NCBI GenBank assembly: GCA_050247515.1
Contig: JBFWUB010000001.1
Location: 310,001 to 374,000 of the forward strand
Length of the DNA: 64,000 nt
Reading direction: 5' to 3'
Source: RAM1 sp050247515
Lineage (GTDB): Bacteria; Pseudomonadota; Gammaproteobacteria; Burkholderiales; Burkholderiaceae_C
Shown here one piece after another: positions 14,967-22,617 of this stretch. Each line of letters starts with the position of its first letter. The first letter of the stretch is position 1. The translations under genes were made by a program, and so were the position numbers. A model generated the notes under the pieces. It saw only the letters and a list, made by a program, of their open reading frames with translations. It ran no database searches and had not been told where the DNA came from.

Positions 14967-16904
14967 TCAGCGGTTTTGCACCGCAGTGTCGTCACGGGTG
15001 GGCGCAACGGGTTTGGGCACCTTGATCTGCGCCTTGACCTGCTCCTTGAGCACGTTGTAATAGGCCATGGTTTCGGCGGCCGTCCACCACTGCACGTACT
15101 GCGCGCGGTCCTGGCGCGCCGTCACTTCGCTGGCCGCGTCGCGGGGCAACACCTTCAGCACCCTGAGCACCGCATAGCCCTGGGGGCCCAGGTCCACACC
15201 GGCAAACGCCGGCAGCGCACCAGCGTCCAGCCTCAGCGCCGCATCAATGATCTGCGAGGGAACCTGTTGCGCGCTTTCGCGTGACAAGGCCATGGCCGGG
15301 GGCAACACGGCGGTATCAGGTGCAGCCTTCCAGGCGGCCAGCTTTTCCGCGCCTTCTTTCTTGGCAAGCGCCGCGCCGCGCTGCGCCAGCAGGCGCTGGG
15401 TAACCTGTGCCTTGACCTCGGCCAGCGGCAGCGTGCGCGCCGGCGTGTACTTCGTGATACGCCCGGACACCAGTTGGCTGGAGGCCGTCTCCACCGCCTC
15501 CGTGTTGCGTTTCTTCTCGATCGAGTCAGGCGAAAACAGGGCATTGAGGAACTTGGCATTGGCCAGGACGCCCGTTGTTCCCTGGGCGGGCTGGCGCGTC
15601 ACACTGGTCGCCGTGCGCACCTCCAGCTTCAGGCGGTCCGCGGTGGACTTGAGGTTGTCCGCCTGTTCGTAAACGCCATTGGTGAAGGCTTCCGCGGACT
15701 CCGAGAACCGGCGCTGTGCCTGCTGCTTCTTGAGATCGGCTTCCAGGTCGGCCCTCATTTCCTCGAAGCTGCGCTGCTTGGCCGCCTTGATGTCGGTGAG
15801 CTTGATGATGTGGTAGCCGAACTCGGACTCCACCACATCGCTGATGTCGCCCTTTTTCATGGCGAAGACCGCATCCTCGAACGGCTTGACCATCGCGCCT
15901 CGAGCAAAGAAGTCCAGGTCGCCGCCATTGGCCGCAGAGCCGGGATCCTGCGAGTTCTTTCTGGCCAGGTCGGCAAAGCTGTCCGGCGCCTTGCGCGCGG
16001 CAGCCAGCAGTTCCTGGGCCCTGGCACGGGCCTTGTCACGTTCGGCCATGGGCGCGCTTTTGGGTGCGGTGATCAGGATGTGGCTGGCACGCCGTTCCTC
16101 CTGGCCCGCCAGGCGCGCCGCGTTCTGTTCATAGTAGGTTTTGAGATCTGCCTCATTGACGGTGATTGACTTGCGCACCGAGTCCAGGTCCAGGACAAGG
16201 TATTCGATGTCGGCTTGCTCAGGCGCCTGGAACAGCGCCGGGTTGTCCTTGTAGAACGTCTCGATCTCGGCATCGATCGGGTTGACGCGCGTGGCGTATT
16301 CAGCCGTCGCAAACCGCGCGATCTGGACTTCACGCCTTTCGAAAAAGGCGTTGAGCGATACATCGGCCTGCGCGGCCGATGCCAGGCCCGAGCCGGCGAC
16401 GCCGGCCATGACCTGCCTGCGCGAAACGTCGTTGCGCACATCGTTTTCAAACATTTCGGGGGTCATGCCCTGGGCCCCCACCAGCTGGCGGTAGCGATCC
16501 ATGTCCAGCTTGCCGTCCGGGCCGCGCAGCGAGGCAATGGTCTCATTGGCCTGCAGTTCCTGGGCCAGGCGCTGGTCGCTGGTGGTGAGGTTGGCGCGCA
16601 CCGCTGTCGCCGCCAGCACGCGGTCACGCACCATGCGCTCCAGCGTCGAATAGCGGGCCTCGGGTGAGTCAAGCAGCTTGGGGTCCAGCGACGGCATGGT
16701 CTCGCGCAGGCGATCCACCTCGAGCTTGTGAGCGGCATCCCAGTCGGCCTGCGTGATGTCGCGCCCATCCACACGGGCGACCACTTCGCCCTTTTCCTGC
16801 ATGCGGCTGTACCCGTCCAGGCCAAACAGCACAAACGACGGAATGATGAGCAGGAACATCACGGCCATCATGATCTTGGTGTGCTTGCGGACGAAATCAA
16901 ACAT
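14967..16904 (-). CDS. ppiD: PpiD-type periplasmic folding chaperone / peptidyl-prolyl isomerase
   Basis: A 645-residue inner-membrane-anchored chaperone. One transmembrane helix at about 11-28 is followed by a SurA/PpiD-like N-terminal chaperone region, a parvulin domain at about 270-365 (ASHILITAPKS, ARKNSQDPGSAANGGDLDFF, VVESEFGYHIIKL), and a C-terminal chaperone-like region. It helps outer-membrane and periplasmic proteins fold as they leave the Sec translocon. Its position downstream of an HU gene matches the hupB-ppiD order in E. coli, here with tRNA-Val in between. Confidence 0.93.
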   Translation of the reverse strand: MFDFVRKHTKIMMAVMFLLIIPSFVLFGLDGYSRMQEKGEVVARVDGRDITQADWDAAHKLEVDRLRETMPSLDPKLLDSPEARYSTLERMVRDRVLAATAVRANLTTSDQRLAQELQANETIASLRGPDGKLDMDRYRQLVGAQGMTPEMFENDVRNDVSRRQVMAGVAGSGLASAAQADVSLNAFFERREVQIARFATAEYATRVNPIDAEIETFYKDNPALFQAPEQADIEYLVLDLDSVRKSITVNEADLKTYYEQNAARLAGQEERRASHILITAPKSAPMAERDKARARAQELLAAARKAPDSFADLARKNSQDPGSAANGGDLDFFARGAMVKPFEDAVFAMKKGDISDVVESEFGYHIIKLTDIKAAKQRSFEEMRADLEADLKKQQAQRRFSESAEAFTNGVYEQADNLKSTADRLKLEVRTATSVTRQPAQGTTGVLANAKFLNALFSPDSIEKKRNTEAVETASSQLVSGRITKYTPARTLPLAEVKAQVTQRLLAQRGAALAKKEGAEKLAAWKAAPDTAVLPPAMALSRESAQQVPSQIIDAALRLDAGALPAFAGVDLGPQGYAVLRVLKVLPRDAASEVTARQDRAQYVQWWTAAETMAYYNVLKEQVKAQIKVPKPVAPTRDDTAVQNR

Positions 16905-16932
16905 CGCTGACTCTCAGAGGATTAAAAACAAA

Positions 16933-16955
16933 AAGGCGAACAACCTGTTCGCCTT
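16933..16955 (-). terminator. Rho-independent terminator after tRNA-Val
   Basis: Stem AAGGCGAAC / GTTCGCCTT around a 5-base loop. On the minus strand it is followed by a T-rich tract (complement of 16921-16932), so it terminates the HU/tRNA-Val transcript just ahead of ppiD, which starts at 16904. Confidence 0.75.
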
Positions 16956-16962
16956 GTCGTGG

Positions 16963-17038
16963 TGGTGGGTGCTGACGGGATCGAACCGCCGACCTACGCC
17001 TTGTAAGGGCGCCGCTCTACCAGCTGAGCTAAGCACCC
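16963..17038 (-). tRNA. tRNA-Val (TAC)
   Basis: A complete 76-nt cloverleaf including encoded CCA. The acceptor begins GGGTGCT and ends AGCACCCACCA; the D arm has AGCTCAGCTGGTAGAG, the anticodon loop CTTACAA gives anticodon TAC, and the T arm has CGGTTCGATCC. It lies 15 bases after the HU gene and is probably cotranscribed with it. Confidence 0.97.
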
Positions 17039-17052
17039 CACCTGAAACGGTG

Positions 17053-17325
17053 TCAGTTCAAGGCGTCTTTCAGCGCCTTGCCCGGACGGAACTTCGGAAC
17101 CTTGGCTGCCTTGATTTTAATCGTAGCGCCGGTGCGGGGGTTGCGGCCGCTGCGGGCAGCCCGCTTGCCCACTGCAAACGTGCCAAAACCAACCAGCGAA
17201 ACCGAGCCGCCTTTTTTGAGCGTGGTCTTTACCGCGCCAATCGTTGATTCAAGCGCACGGGTCGCCGCGGCTTTGGAAATGTCGGCATGCTTTGCGATGT
17301 GCTCAATCAGTTCGGTTTTGTTCAC
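17053..17325 (-). CDS. hupB: HU-family nucleoid DNA-binding protein
   Basis: A 90-residue HU protein. It shows the N-terminal helical body (MNKTELIEHIAKHADISKA), the core VSLVGFGTFAV, and the DNA-binding arm RSGRNPRTGATIKI with the intercalating Pro in RNP. The start codon is GTG, preceded by a GAGGGG ribosome site. It has a strong sigma70 promoter about 150 bases upstream and is followed by tRNA-Val and then ppiD, which favours the hupB name. Confidence 0.95.
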   Translation of the reverse strand: MNKTELIEHIAKHADISKAAATRALESTIGAVKTTLKKGGSVSLVGFGTFAVGKRAARSGRNPRTGATIKIKAAKVPKFRPGKALKDALN

Positions 17326-17639
17326 AAGGGACCCCTCGTAAGAGAAAAAGAGTTGATCTGGTGTGTCTCTTCAAAAAATTTTTGTCTCCCCACTCTTGCG
17401 CGCGCCAGGGGCGTGTGAAAGGCAAGTGTGCGGGAGACGGCGTTTGCAGTGTGCACTGCTGAATGTCATTAAAGCCACGGTCCCAGACCGTGTCAATACG
17501 GCAAGCAGCTTTACAACAGCGCGGAGGCGGATTCTAGTCCCTTTTGGCGCGCTGTCGGTGCGCTCGCGGCGGGCGTGCTTGTGCGCTTTGCACAAATTTT
17601 TCACGCTTCATGCGACGCCCGCCAGCGGGCGCCGAATCG
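17326..17639. other. 314-base intergenic region upstream of HU
   Basis: No coding sequence is recognisable. It holds the HU promoter (17468-17496), a leader of about 135 bases, an AT-rich tract at 17370-17385, and the 3' flank of the D-malate dehydrogenase gene. The long leader might carry post-transcriptional control, but no clear riboswitch or terminator is visible. Confidence 0.6.
17468..17496 (-). promoter_or_regulatory. Sigma70 promoter of the HU gene with a perfect dyad in the spacer
   Basis: On the minus strand TTGACA (17491-17496), a 17-base spacer and TTTAAT (17468-17473) form a near-consensus promoter. The spacer region carries the perfect inverted repeat ACGGTC-CCA-GACCGT (17477-17491), overlapping the -35, so it could be an operator. 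Transcription would start near 17460. Confidence 0.75.
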
Positions 17640-18725
17640 TTACAACGCAGAAGCAATTGCACGGCCCAGGTCACTGGTACCCGCGGTGCCGCCGATGTCC
17701 GCGGTACGTGGCGCACCGCTTTGGGGATCAAGCACTTTCTCGATGGCGCGCAGCACGGCGTCATGCGCGTCCTTGTGGCCCAGGAACTCCAGCATCATGG
17801 CGCCGCACCAGATCTGGCCGATCGGGTTGGCGATGTTCTTGCCGGCGATGTCCGGCGCCGAGCCATGCACCGGCTCGAACAGAGACGGGAACTTGCCTTC
17901 AGGGTTGAGGTTGGCGCTGGGTGCGATGCCGATGGTGCCTGTGCACGCCGGCCCGAGGTCGCTCAGGATGTCACCAAAAAGATTGCTCGCCACCACCACG
18001 TCAAAGAAGTCCGGGCGCTGCACAAAGTGCGCGGTGAGGATGTCGATGTGGAACTTGTCCTGACGCACGCCGGGATAGGCCTTGGCCATCTCGGCCACGC
18101 GCTCGTCCCAGTACGGCATGGTGATGGAAATGCCGTTGGATTTGGTTGCGCTGGTCAGGTGCTTCCTGGGCCGCGACTGCGCCAGCTCGAACGCGAACTT
18201 CAGCACGCGGTCCACGCCGATACGCGACATCACGGTCTCCTGCACGACGATCTCGCGCTCGGTGCCCGGGTACATGCGCCCGCCGATGCTGGAGTACTCG
18301 CCCTCGGTGTTCTCGCGCACGATGTACATGTCGATCTCGCCAGGCGCGCGGGCGCTGCCGTCACGGCGCACCACCGGCGCGATGATGCCGGGCATCAGGC
18401 GCGCGGGGCGCAGGTTGATGTACTGGTCGAACTCCCGGCGAAACAGCAGCAGCGACTGCCACAGCGACACGTGGTCGGCAATTTTGTCCGGCCAGCCCAC
18501 GGCGCCGAAGAAGATGGCGTCATGGCCGCCGATGCGGTCCTTCCAGTCAGCAGGCAGGTAGCTGCCGTGCTTTTCACAGTAGTCCCAGCTGCCGAAGTCG
18601 AAATGGTCGAAGTGCAGGTCGATGCCGAACTTTGTCGCGGCTGCCTCCATCACACGCACGCCCTCGGGCATGACCTCCTTGCCGATACCGTCGCCGGCGA
18701 TGACTGCAATGCGTTTCTTGCTCAT
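17640..18725 (-). CDS. dmlA: D-malate / tartrate dehydrogenase (DmlA/TDH family)
   Basis: A 361-residue NAD- and Mn-dependent beta-decarboxylating dehydrogenase of the isopropylmalate/isocitrate dehydrogenase family. The N-terminus IAVIAGDGIGKEVMPEGVRV, the substrate block RREFDQYINLRP, VVRENTEGEYSSIGGR, SATKSNGISITMPYWDERV and the long block from VVASNLFGDILSDLGPACTG to HGSAPDIAGKNIANP match E. coli DmlA (YeaU) closely. It would turn D-malate into pyruvate, or act on tartrate. It lies 16 bases downstream of a dehalogenase-like gene and is likely cotranscribed. The start at 18725 matches the family. Confidence 0.92.
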   Translation of the reverse strand: MSKKRIAVIAGDGIGKEVMPEGVRVMEAAATKFGIDLHFDHFDFGSWDYCEKHGSYLPADWKDRIGGHDAIFFGAVGWPDKIADHVSLWQSLLLFRREFDQYINLRPARLMPGIIAPVVRRDGSARAPGEIDMYIVRENTEGEYSSIGGRMYPGTEREIVVQETVMSRIGVDRVLKFAFELAQSRPRKHLTSATKSNGISITMPYWDERVAEMAKAYPGVRQDKFHIDILTAHFVQRPDFFDVVVASNLFGDILSDLGPACTGTIGIAPSANLNPEGKFPSLFEPVHGSAPDIAGKNIANPIGQIWCGAMMLEFLGHKDAHDAVLRAIEKVLDPQSGAPRTADIGGTAGTSDLGRAIASAL

Positions 18726-18741
18726 GGTCTGTTCCAGTTGA

Positions 18742-19629
18742 TTAACGTCCAAAAAATGTAAGTGCATCGTCAGCCAGCAGTTCCGGCGCTTCCTCTGCGA
18801 TGTAGTGCCCGCAGGGCAATGCGCGCCCGGTCACGTCAGCCGCGCAGTCGCGCCACAAGGCCATTACGTCAAAGCACTTGCCAACCGCCCCGTGCTCGCC
18901 CCACAGGACGCGCACCGGCATGGTCAGGCGCAGCCCTGCCGCGCGGTCTGCGCGATCCTGCTCCAGATCGGGACCCGCGCTGGCCCGGTAGTCTTCGCAG
19001 ATCGCTCGCGCCGACCCAGGCATCTGCACGCAGCGCTCGTACTGCGCCAGCGCTTCAGGCGCGAACGCCGCCAGACCGGCATGCCGCTTGCCCATGACAC
19101 TGCGCAGATAACGCACAGGGCCGGACTCGATCAGCGCCTCCGGCAACGGTGGCGGCTGGATCAGAAAGAACCAGTGCCAGTAGGCGCGGGCAAATTCCTC
19201 GGTGGTGTTCTGATACATGGCCAGCGTCGGCGCAATATCCAGCAGCATCAACTGGTGTACCGCACTGCCGTGGTCTGCGGCCAGCCGGTGCGCCACGCGC
19301 GCCCCACGGTCATGCGCCAGCATACGAAACCGCAGGTGTCCGTGGTGGGCCATGACCGCCATGGCGTCCTGCGCCATGACGCGCTTGGTGTAGTTGCCGT
19401 GCGCCTCGCCGCCCACCGGGCGACCCGAGTCGCCATAACCGCGCAGGTCCATCATGACCACGCTGAAATGCCGAGCCAGCAGCGGCGCCACCCGATGCCA
19501 CATGGCATGCGTTTGAGGGTGGCCGTGCAGCAGCAGCAGCGGCTCGCCCTGCCCGCCACGACAGCCATGCAGCCTCACGCCGTCGCGCACAAGGTCAAAG
19601 GGTTCAAACATTTCCAGCATGGCTGCCAT
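18742..19629 (-). CDS. Alpha/beta hydrolase, fluoroacetate/haloacetate dehalogenase family
   Basis: A protein of about 295 residues of the fluoroacetate dehalogenase (FAcD/DehH1) family, which hydrolyses C-F or C-Cl bonds of haloacetates. All residues known to matter in FAcD are visible: the nucleophile and halide/carboxylate arginines in HDRGAR (D107, R108, R111), the later acid in LLDIAPT, the halide-binding His-Trp pair in YWHWFF, the Tyr in CEDYRA and the catalytic His in CGHYIAEEAP. Starts at 19644 (GTG), 19629, 19620 or 19611 are possible; I chose 19629. It is divergent from a LysR gene across an inverted repeat. Confidence 0.82.
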   Translation of the reverse strand: MAAMLEMFEPFDLVRDGVRLHGCRGGQGEPLLLLHGHPQTHAMWHRVAPLLARHFSVVMMDLRGYGDSGRPVGGEAHGNYTKRVMAQDAMAVMAHHGHLRFRMLAHDRGARVAHRLAADHGSAVHQLMLLDIAPTLAMYQNTTEEFARAYWHWFFLIQPPPLPEALIESGPVRYLRSVMGKRHAGLAAFAPEALAQYERCVQMPGSARAICEDYRASAGPDLEQDRADRAAGLRLTMPVRVLWGEHGAVGKCFDVMALWRDCAADVTGRALPCGHYIAEEAPELLADDALTFFGR

Positions 19630-19658
19630 TGTCGGTTGCTGCACCCGCTACATCAAGC

Positions 19659-19680
19659 AATAATCAGGCAATCGATTATT
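19659..19680. promoter_or_regulatory. Inverted repeat between dehalogenase and lysR genes (candidate LysR operator)
   Basis: A perfect dyad AATAATC-N8-GATTATT sits in the 69-base divergent intergenic region. LysR-family proteins usually bind such dyads (T-N11-A type) next to their own gene and control the divergent operon. The AT-rich arms stand out in the GC-rich surroundings. Confidence 0.65.
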
Positions 19681-19698
19681 TCTCCATAGGAAACTGTT

Positions 19699-20661
19699 TT
19701 GGACCGTGCCGATCTGGAACTGGTGCTTGCCATTCGCGACCAGGGTAGCCTGTCAGCGGCGGCCGAAAGCCTGGGCCTGGCTGCGCCGGCGGTGACCAAG
19801 CGGCTGGCGTCGCTGGAGTCACGCCTGGGTGCACGGCTGTTCCAGCGCACCACGCGCCGTGTCAGCGCCACCAGCGAAGGTGATGCGATTTGCGAGCGCG
19901 CCGTGCATCTGCTGCGCGGCTTCCAGGACCTGGAGGCAGAGCTCCAGGAACGCCAGACCGAGCCGGCGGGAACAATCCGCCTGGTGTCCACTTTCGGCTT
20001 CGGGCGGTTGTGGCTGGCGCCCGCCCTCGCCACATTTCAGCAAAAGCATCCGCGACTGTCGGTGCAGTTGCAACTGACAGAGCAACTGCCGGAGTTGGGC
20101 GCGCAGGGGTTTGATGGATCGGTGTGGCTATGGTCAGTGCAGGACCGCCCCGCCACGCAATGGGTGTCGCGGCGTCTGGCGCGCAACCAGCGCGTGCTGG
20201 CGGCATCGTCGGCCTATCTGCGTGAGCATGGGATGCCAGCCGACCTTCAGGACCTCCAGAAGCACGCCTGCCTGGTGGTGCGGGAAAACGGCGCACCAGG
20301 GCAGCGCTTTGATGCCTGGCTACTCCAGCGGGAACGCGACAAAGCCGCATCACGCGTGCTGGTCAGCGGCCCGCTGTCCAGCAACTCGGGCGAGGTCGTG
20401 CGCGACTGGTGCCTGGCCGGCCGCGGCATCATGCTGCGCAGCCTGTGGGACATTGCACCCGAGCTGGCGTCGGGCCGACTGGTGCGCGTGCTTCCAGCGT
20501 GGACCATGATTGACGCGGACATCCACTGGCTCGCGCCCTTCAGGCCGCAGGTGCCGCGGCGCATCCGGCTGCTGGTGGACTTTCTGGCGGAGCAGTTCCG
20601 CGCCGAACCCTGGAAGGCTATCTCGCGGAGCGCACCACCAGGCTCACGCCGAACGCGGTGA
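19699..20661 (+). CDS. LysR-family transcriptional regulator
   Basis: A 320-residue LysR-type regulator. The N-terminal winged helix-turn-helix (SLSAAAESLGLAAPAVTKRLASLESRLG) is followed by a periplasmic-binding-like effector domain. The start is TTG, preceded by AGGA seven bases upstream; no ATG fits the family's N-terminus. Divergence from the dehalogenase/dmlA pair and similarity of layout to DmlR suggest that it controls them. The C-terminus overlaps the end of the convergent DMT transporter gene by 44 bases. Confidence 0.9.
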   Translation: MDRADLELVLAIRDQGSLSAAAESLGLAAPAVTKRLASLESRLGARLFQRTTRRVSATSEGDAICERAVHLLRGFQDLEAELQERQTEPAGTIRLVSTFGFGRLWLAPALATFQQKHPRLSVQLQLTEQLPELGAQGFDGSVWLWSVQDRPATQWVSRRLARNQRVLAASSAYLREHGMPADLQDLQKHACLVVRENGAPGQRFDAWLLQRERDKAASRVLVSGPLSSNSGEVVRDWCLAGRGIMLRSLWDIAPELASGRLVRVLPAWTMIDADIHWLAPFRPQVPRRIRLLVDFLAEQFRAEPWKAISRSAPPGSRRTR

Positions 20662-21496
20662 GCGCCATGCCGGCCACCGTCATGGCCGTGATGGGCTCAT
20701 TGAACAGCGCCCAGGCCATCAGCGCGGTGCAAGGCGGCACCAGGTACAGCAGGCTGGTCACCGCCGTGGCCGCGCCGCGCTGGATCAGCAGGTACAGCAG
20801 CGAGCTGCCGCCCAGCGTCAGTGCCAGCACCGACCAGGCCATGGCGCCAGCCAACTCCGCGTTCCAGCGCATGGGCTCGCCCTCCAGCAGCGCCAGCGGC
20901 AAGGTCACGGCCAGGGCCGCGCCCAGTTGCACCAGGCTGGCCGAGCGCACGTCGCACGGCTGGACGAAGCGCTTCTGGTACAGCGTTCCCACGGTGATGC
21001 TCACCAGCGCCAGGCCGGCCAGTGCGAGGTTCAGCGCGTGGATCTCGCCCAGGCCCAGCTTTTGCCACACCACCAGCGACAGGCCGGCAAACCCCAGGGC
21101 CAGGCCACCCCATTGACGCTGCGTGACGCGCCCACCCTGCGAAGACACCCATACCGCCGTCAGTACCGGCTGCAGACCCACCAGCAAGGCGACCAGCCCG
21201 GCCCCCATGCCCAGCTTGACGGCGGCCCACACGCCGCCCAGGTAACCCGCGTGCATCAGCACGCCGGTGACGGCCAGGTGGCCCCACTGAACGCGCGCCG
21301 ACGGCAGCGCCGCGCGGGCCAGCCAGGCCCAGACGGCAAAGCACATCACCGACAGCAGGTAGCGCATCGCCAGGAATTTCATCGGCGGCGCATGCGGCAT
21401 GCCGTAGCGCGCCACGATGAAGCCCGTGCTCCAGATCAGCACGAACACGACGGGCATCGCCCGGATCAGGGCGGCGTCGCGGGCGGCGGGATTCAT
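20618..21496 (-). CDS. EamA/DMT-family transporter
   Basis: A 292-residue inner-membrane protein with ten hydrophobic segments in two EamA repeats, starting with IRAMPVVFVLIWSTGFIVAR, a typical RhaT/EamA N-terminus. It probably exports metabolites or amino acids; substrate unknown. It overlaps pgsA by 4 bases (ATGA), so the two are cotranscribed. Confidence 0.88.
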   Translation of the reverse strand: MNPAARDAALIRAMPVVFVLIWSTGFIVARYGMPHAPPMKFLAMRYLLSVMCFAVWAWLARAALPSARVQWGHLAVTGVLMHAGYLGGVWAAVKLGMGAGLVALLVGLQPVLTAVWVSSQGGRVTQRQWGGLALGFAGLSLVVWQKLGLGEIHALNLALAGLALVSITVGTLYQKRFVQPCDVRSASLVQLGAALAVTLPLALLEGEPMRWNAELAGAMAWSVLALTLGGSSLLYLLIQRGAATAVTSLLYLVPPCTALMAWALFNEPITAMTVAGMALTAFGVSLVVRSAR

Positions 21497-22059
21497 TTGG
21501 CCTTGGCCCGGATTTCAGGCAAGGCTTTTTGCAGGTAATACACCATGGACCAGACGGTCAGGATGGCCGCGATCCAGATCAGCCAGGTCCCCCACACGCC
21601 CGTGTCGATAAAGCCGAACAGGCGCCCGTCATACAGCAGGAACGGGATGGCAACCATTTGCACCGTGGTCTTGACCTTGCCCAGCATGTGCACGGCCACG
21701 CTCTTGGACGCGCCGATCTGTGCCATCCATTCACGCAGGGCCGAGATGGCAATTTCACGGCCGATGATGATGAGCGCCACGAACACGCCCGCGCGGTTCA
21801 GGTGCACCAGCACCAGCAGCGAGGCGCAGACAAGGAACTTGTCCGCCACCGGGTCCAGGAACGCGCCGAATGACGAGGTCTGGTTCAGCTTGCGCGCCAG
21901 GTAGCCGTCCAGCCAGTCAGTCAGCGCGAACACCACGAACATCACGGTGGCGATCAGGTTGCTGACCGTGCGGTCCGGCCAGATGTAAAACACCCCCACG
22001 ATGAGCGGAATGGCGACGATGCGCGTCCAGGTCAGCAGCGTGGGTATGGTGAAGAACAT
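21493..22059 (-). CDS. pgsA: CDP-diacylglycerol--glycerol-3-phosphate 3-phosphatidyltransferase
   Basis: A 188-residue membrane enzyme making phosphatidylglycerol phosphate. The CDP-alcohol phosphotransferase signature D-G-x2-A-R-x8-G-x3-D-x3-D is visible as DWLDGYLARKLNQTSSFGAF followed by LDPVADK. Four or more transmembrane helices are present. uvrC lies upstream, a widely conserved uvrC-pgsA linkage. Confidence 0.95.
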   Translation of the reverse strand: MFFTIPTLLTWTRIVAIPLIVGVFYIWPDRTVSNLIATVMFVVFALTDWLDGYLARKLNQTSSFGAFLDPVADKFLVCASLLVLVHLNRAGVFVALIIIGREIAISALREWMAQIGASKSVAVHMLGKVKTTVQMVAIPFLLYDGRLFGFIDTGVWGTWLIWIAAILTVWSMVYYLQKALPEIRAKAK

Positions 22060-22104
22060 GCCCCGATTCTGGCACGGCGCGGGGCCACCGCGCTGTGTTG
22101 GCAG

Positions 22105-22617
22105 CTACTGCACTTCAGCCAGCGAACGGATCTGGAATTTCAGGTCGTCGTTGTAGAGGAAGGTTTCACTGTATTGCCAGGGGCGCGGCAGGTGACCCAC
22201 AGGCTCGAACGGACCTGCGCGGCGCACGGCATTCATGGCCATCTGCAGCGTCTGCGGCGAGAACTTGGGCACGCGCAGGACGCTCACATTGCGGACCGAA
22301 CCGTCGCGGTTGAGCTCCACCTGCACCACCGGGATGGACTGCAGCCGCTCAGGGATGGGGCCGGTGAAGGTTTCGCCCACGCTGGTCTGCATGATGCGCC
22401 GCGCGGCGCGCACCTTGTACTCGTCCCAGCTGCGCGCGGGTGCCTGCGCTGCAGGGGCGGTTGGGGGCACGGGCGCTGCCGGGCCGGGCATGGGCGTTGC
22501 AGGGGCCGGGCCGGCAGCAGGCGGCGGCGCATCGGAAGGCAACGGCCGGCTGGTGCAACCGGCCAGCACGGCCAGCAGCCCGGCCAACCCCAAGCGTGTG
22601 ATTTCAGTGAAGCGCAC
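22105..22617 (-). CDS. Lipoprotein with TonB-C-terminal-like domain, function unknown
   Basis: A 170-residue protein starting with GTG at 22617, chosen because GAGGAG lies just upstream. A signal peptide with lipobox LAGC (Cys about 20) is followed by a Pro/Ala-rich linker and a C-terminal alpha/beta domain (PVVQVELNRDGSVRNVSVLR) like TonB/TolA C-terminal domains. It overlaps the 3' end of uvrC by 14 bases. I do not know its function; a periplasmic scaffold or Tol/TonB-like role is possible. Confidence 0.7.
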   Translation of the reverse strand: MRFTEITRLGLAGLLAVLAGCTSRPLPSDAPPPAAGPAPATPMPGPAAPVPPTAPAAQAPARSWDEYKVRAARRIMQTSVGETFTGPIPERLQSIPVVQVELNRDGSVRNVSVLRVPKFSPQTLQMAMNAVRRAGPFEPVGHLPRPWQYSETFLYNDDLKFQIRSLAEVQ

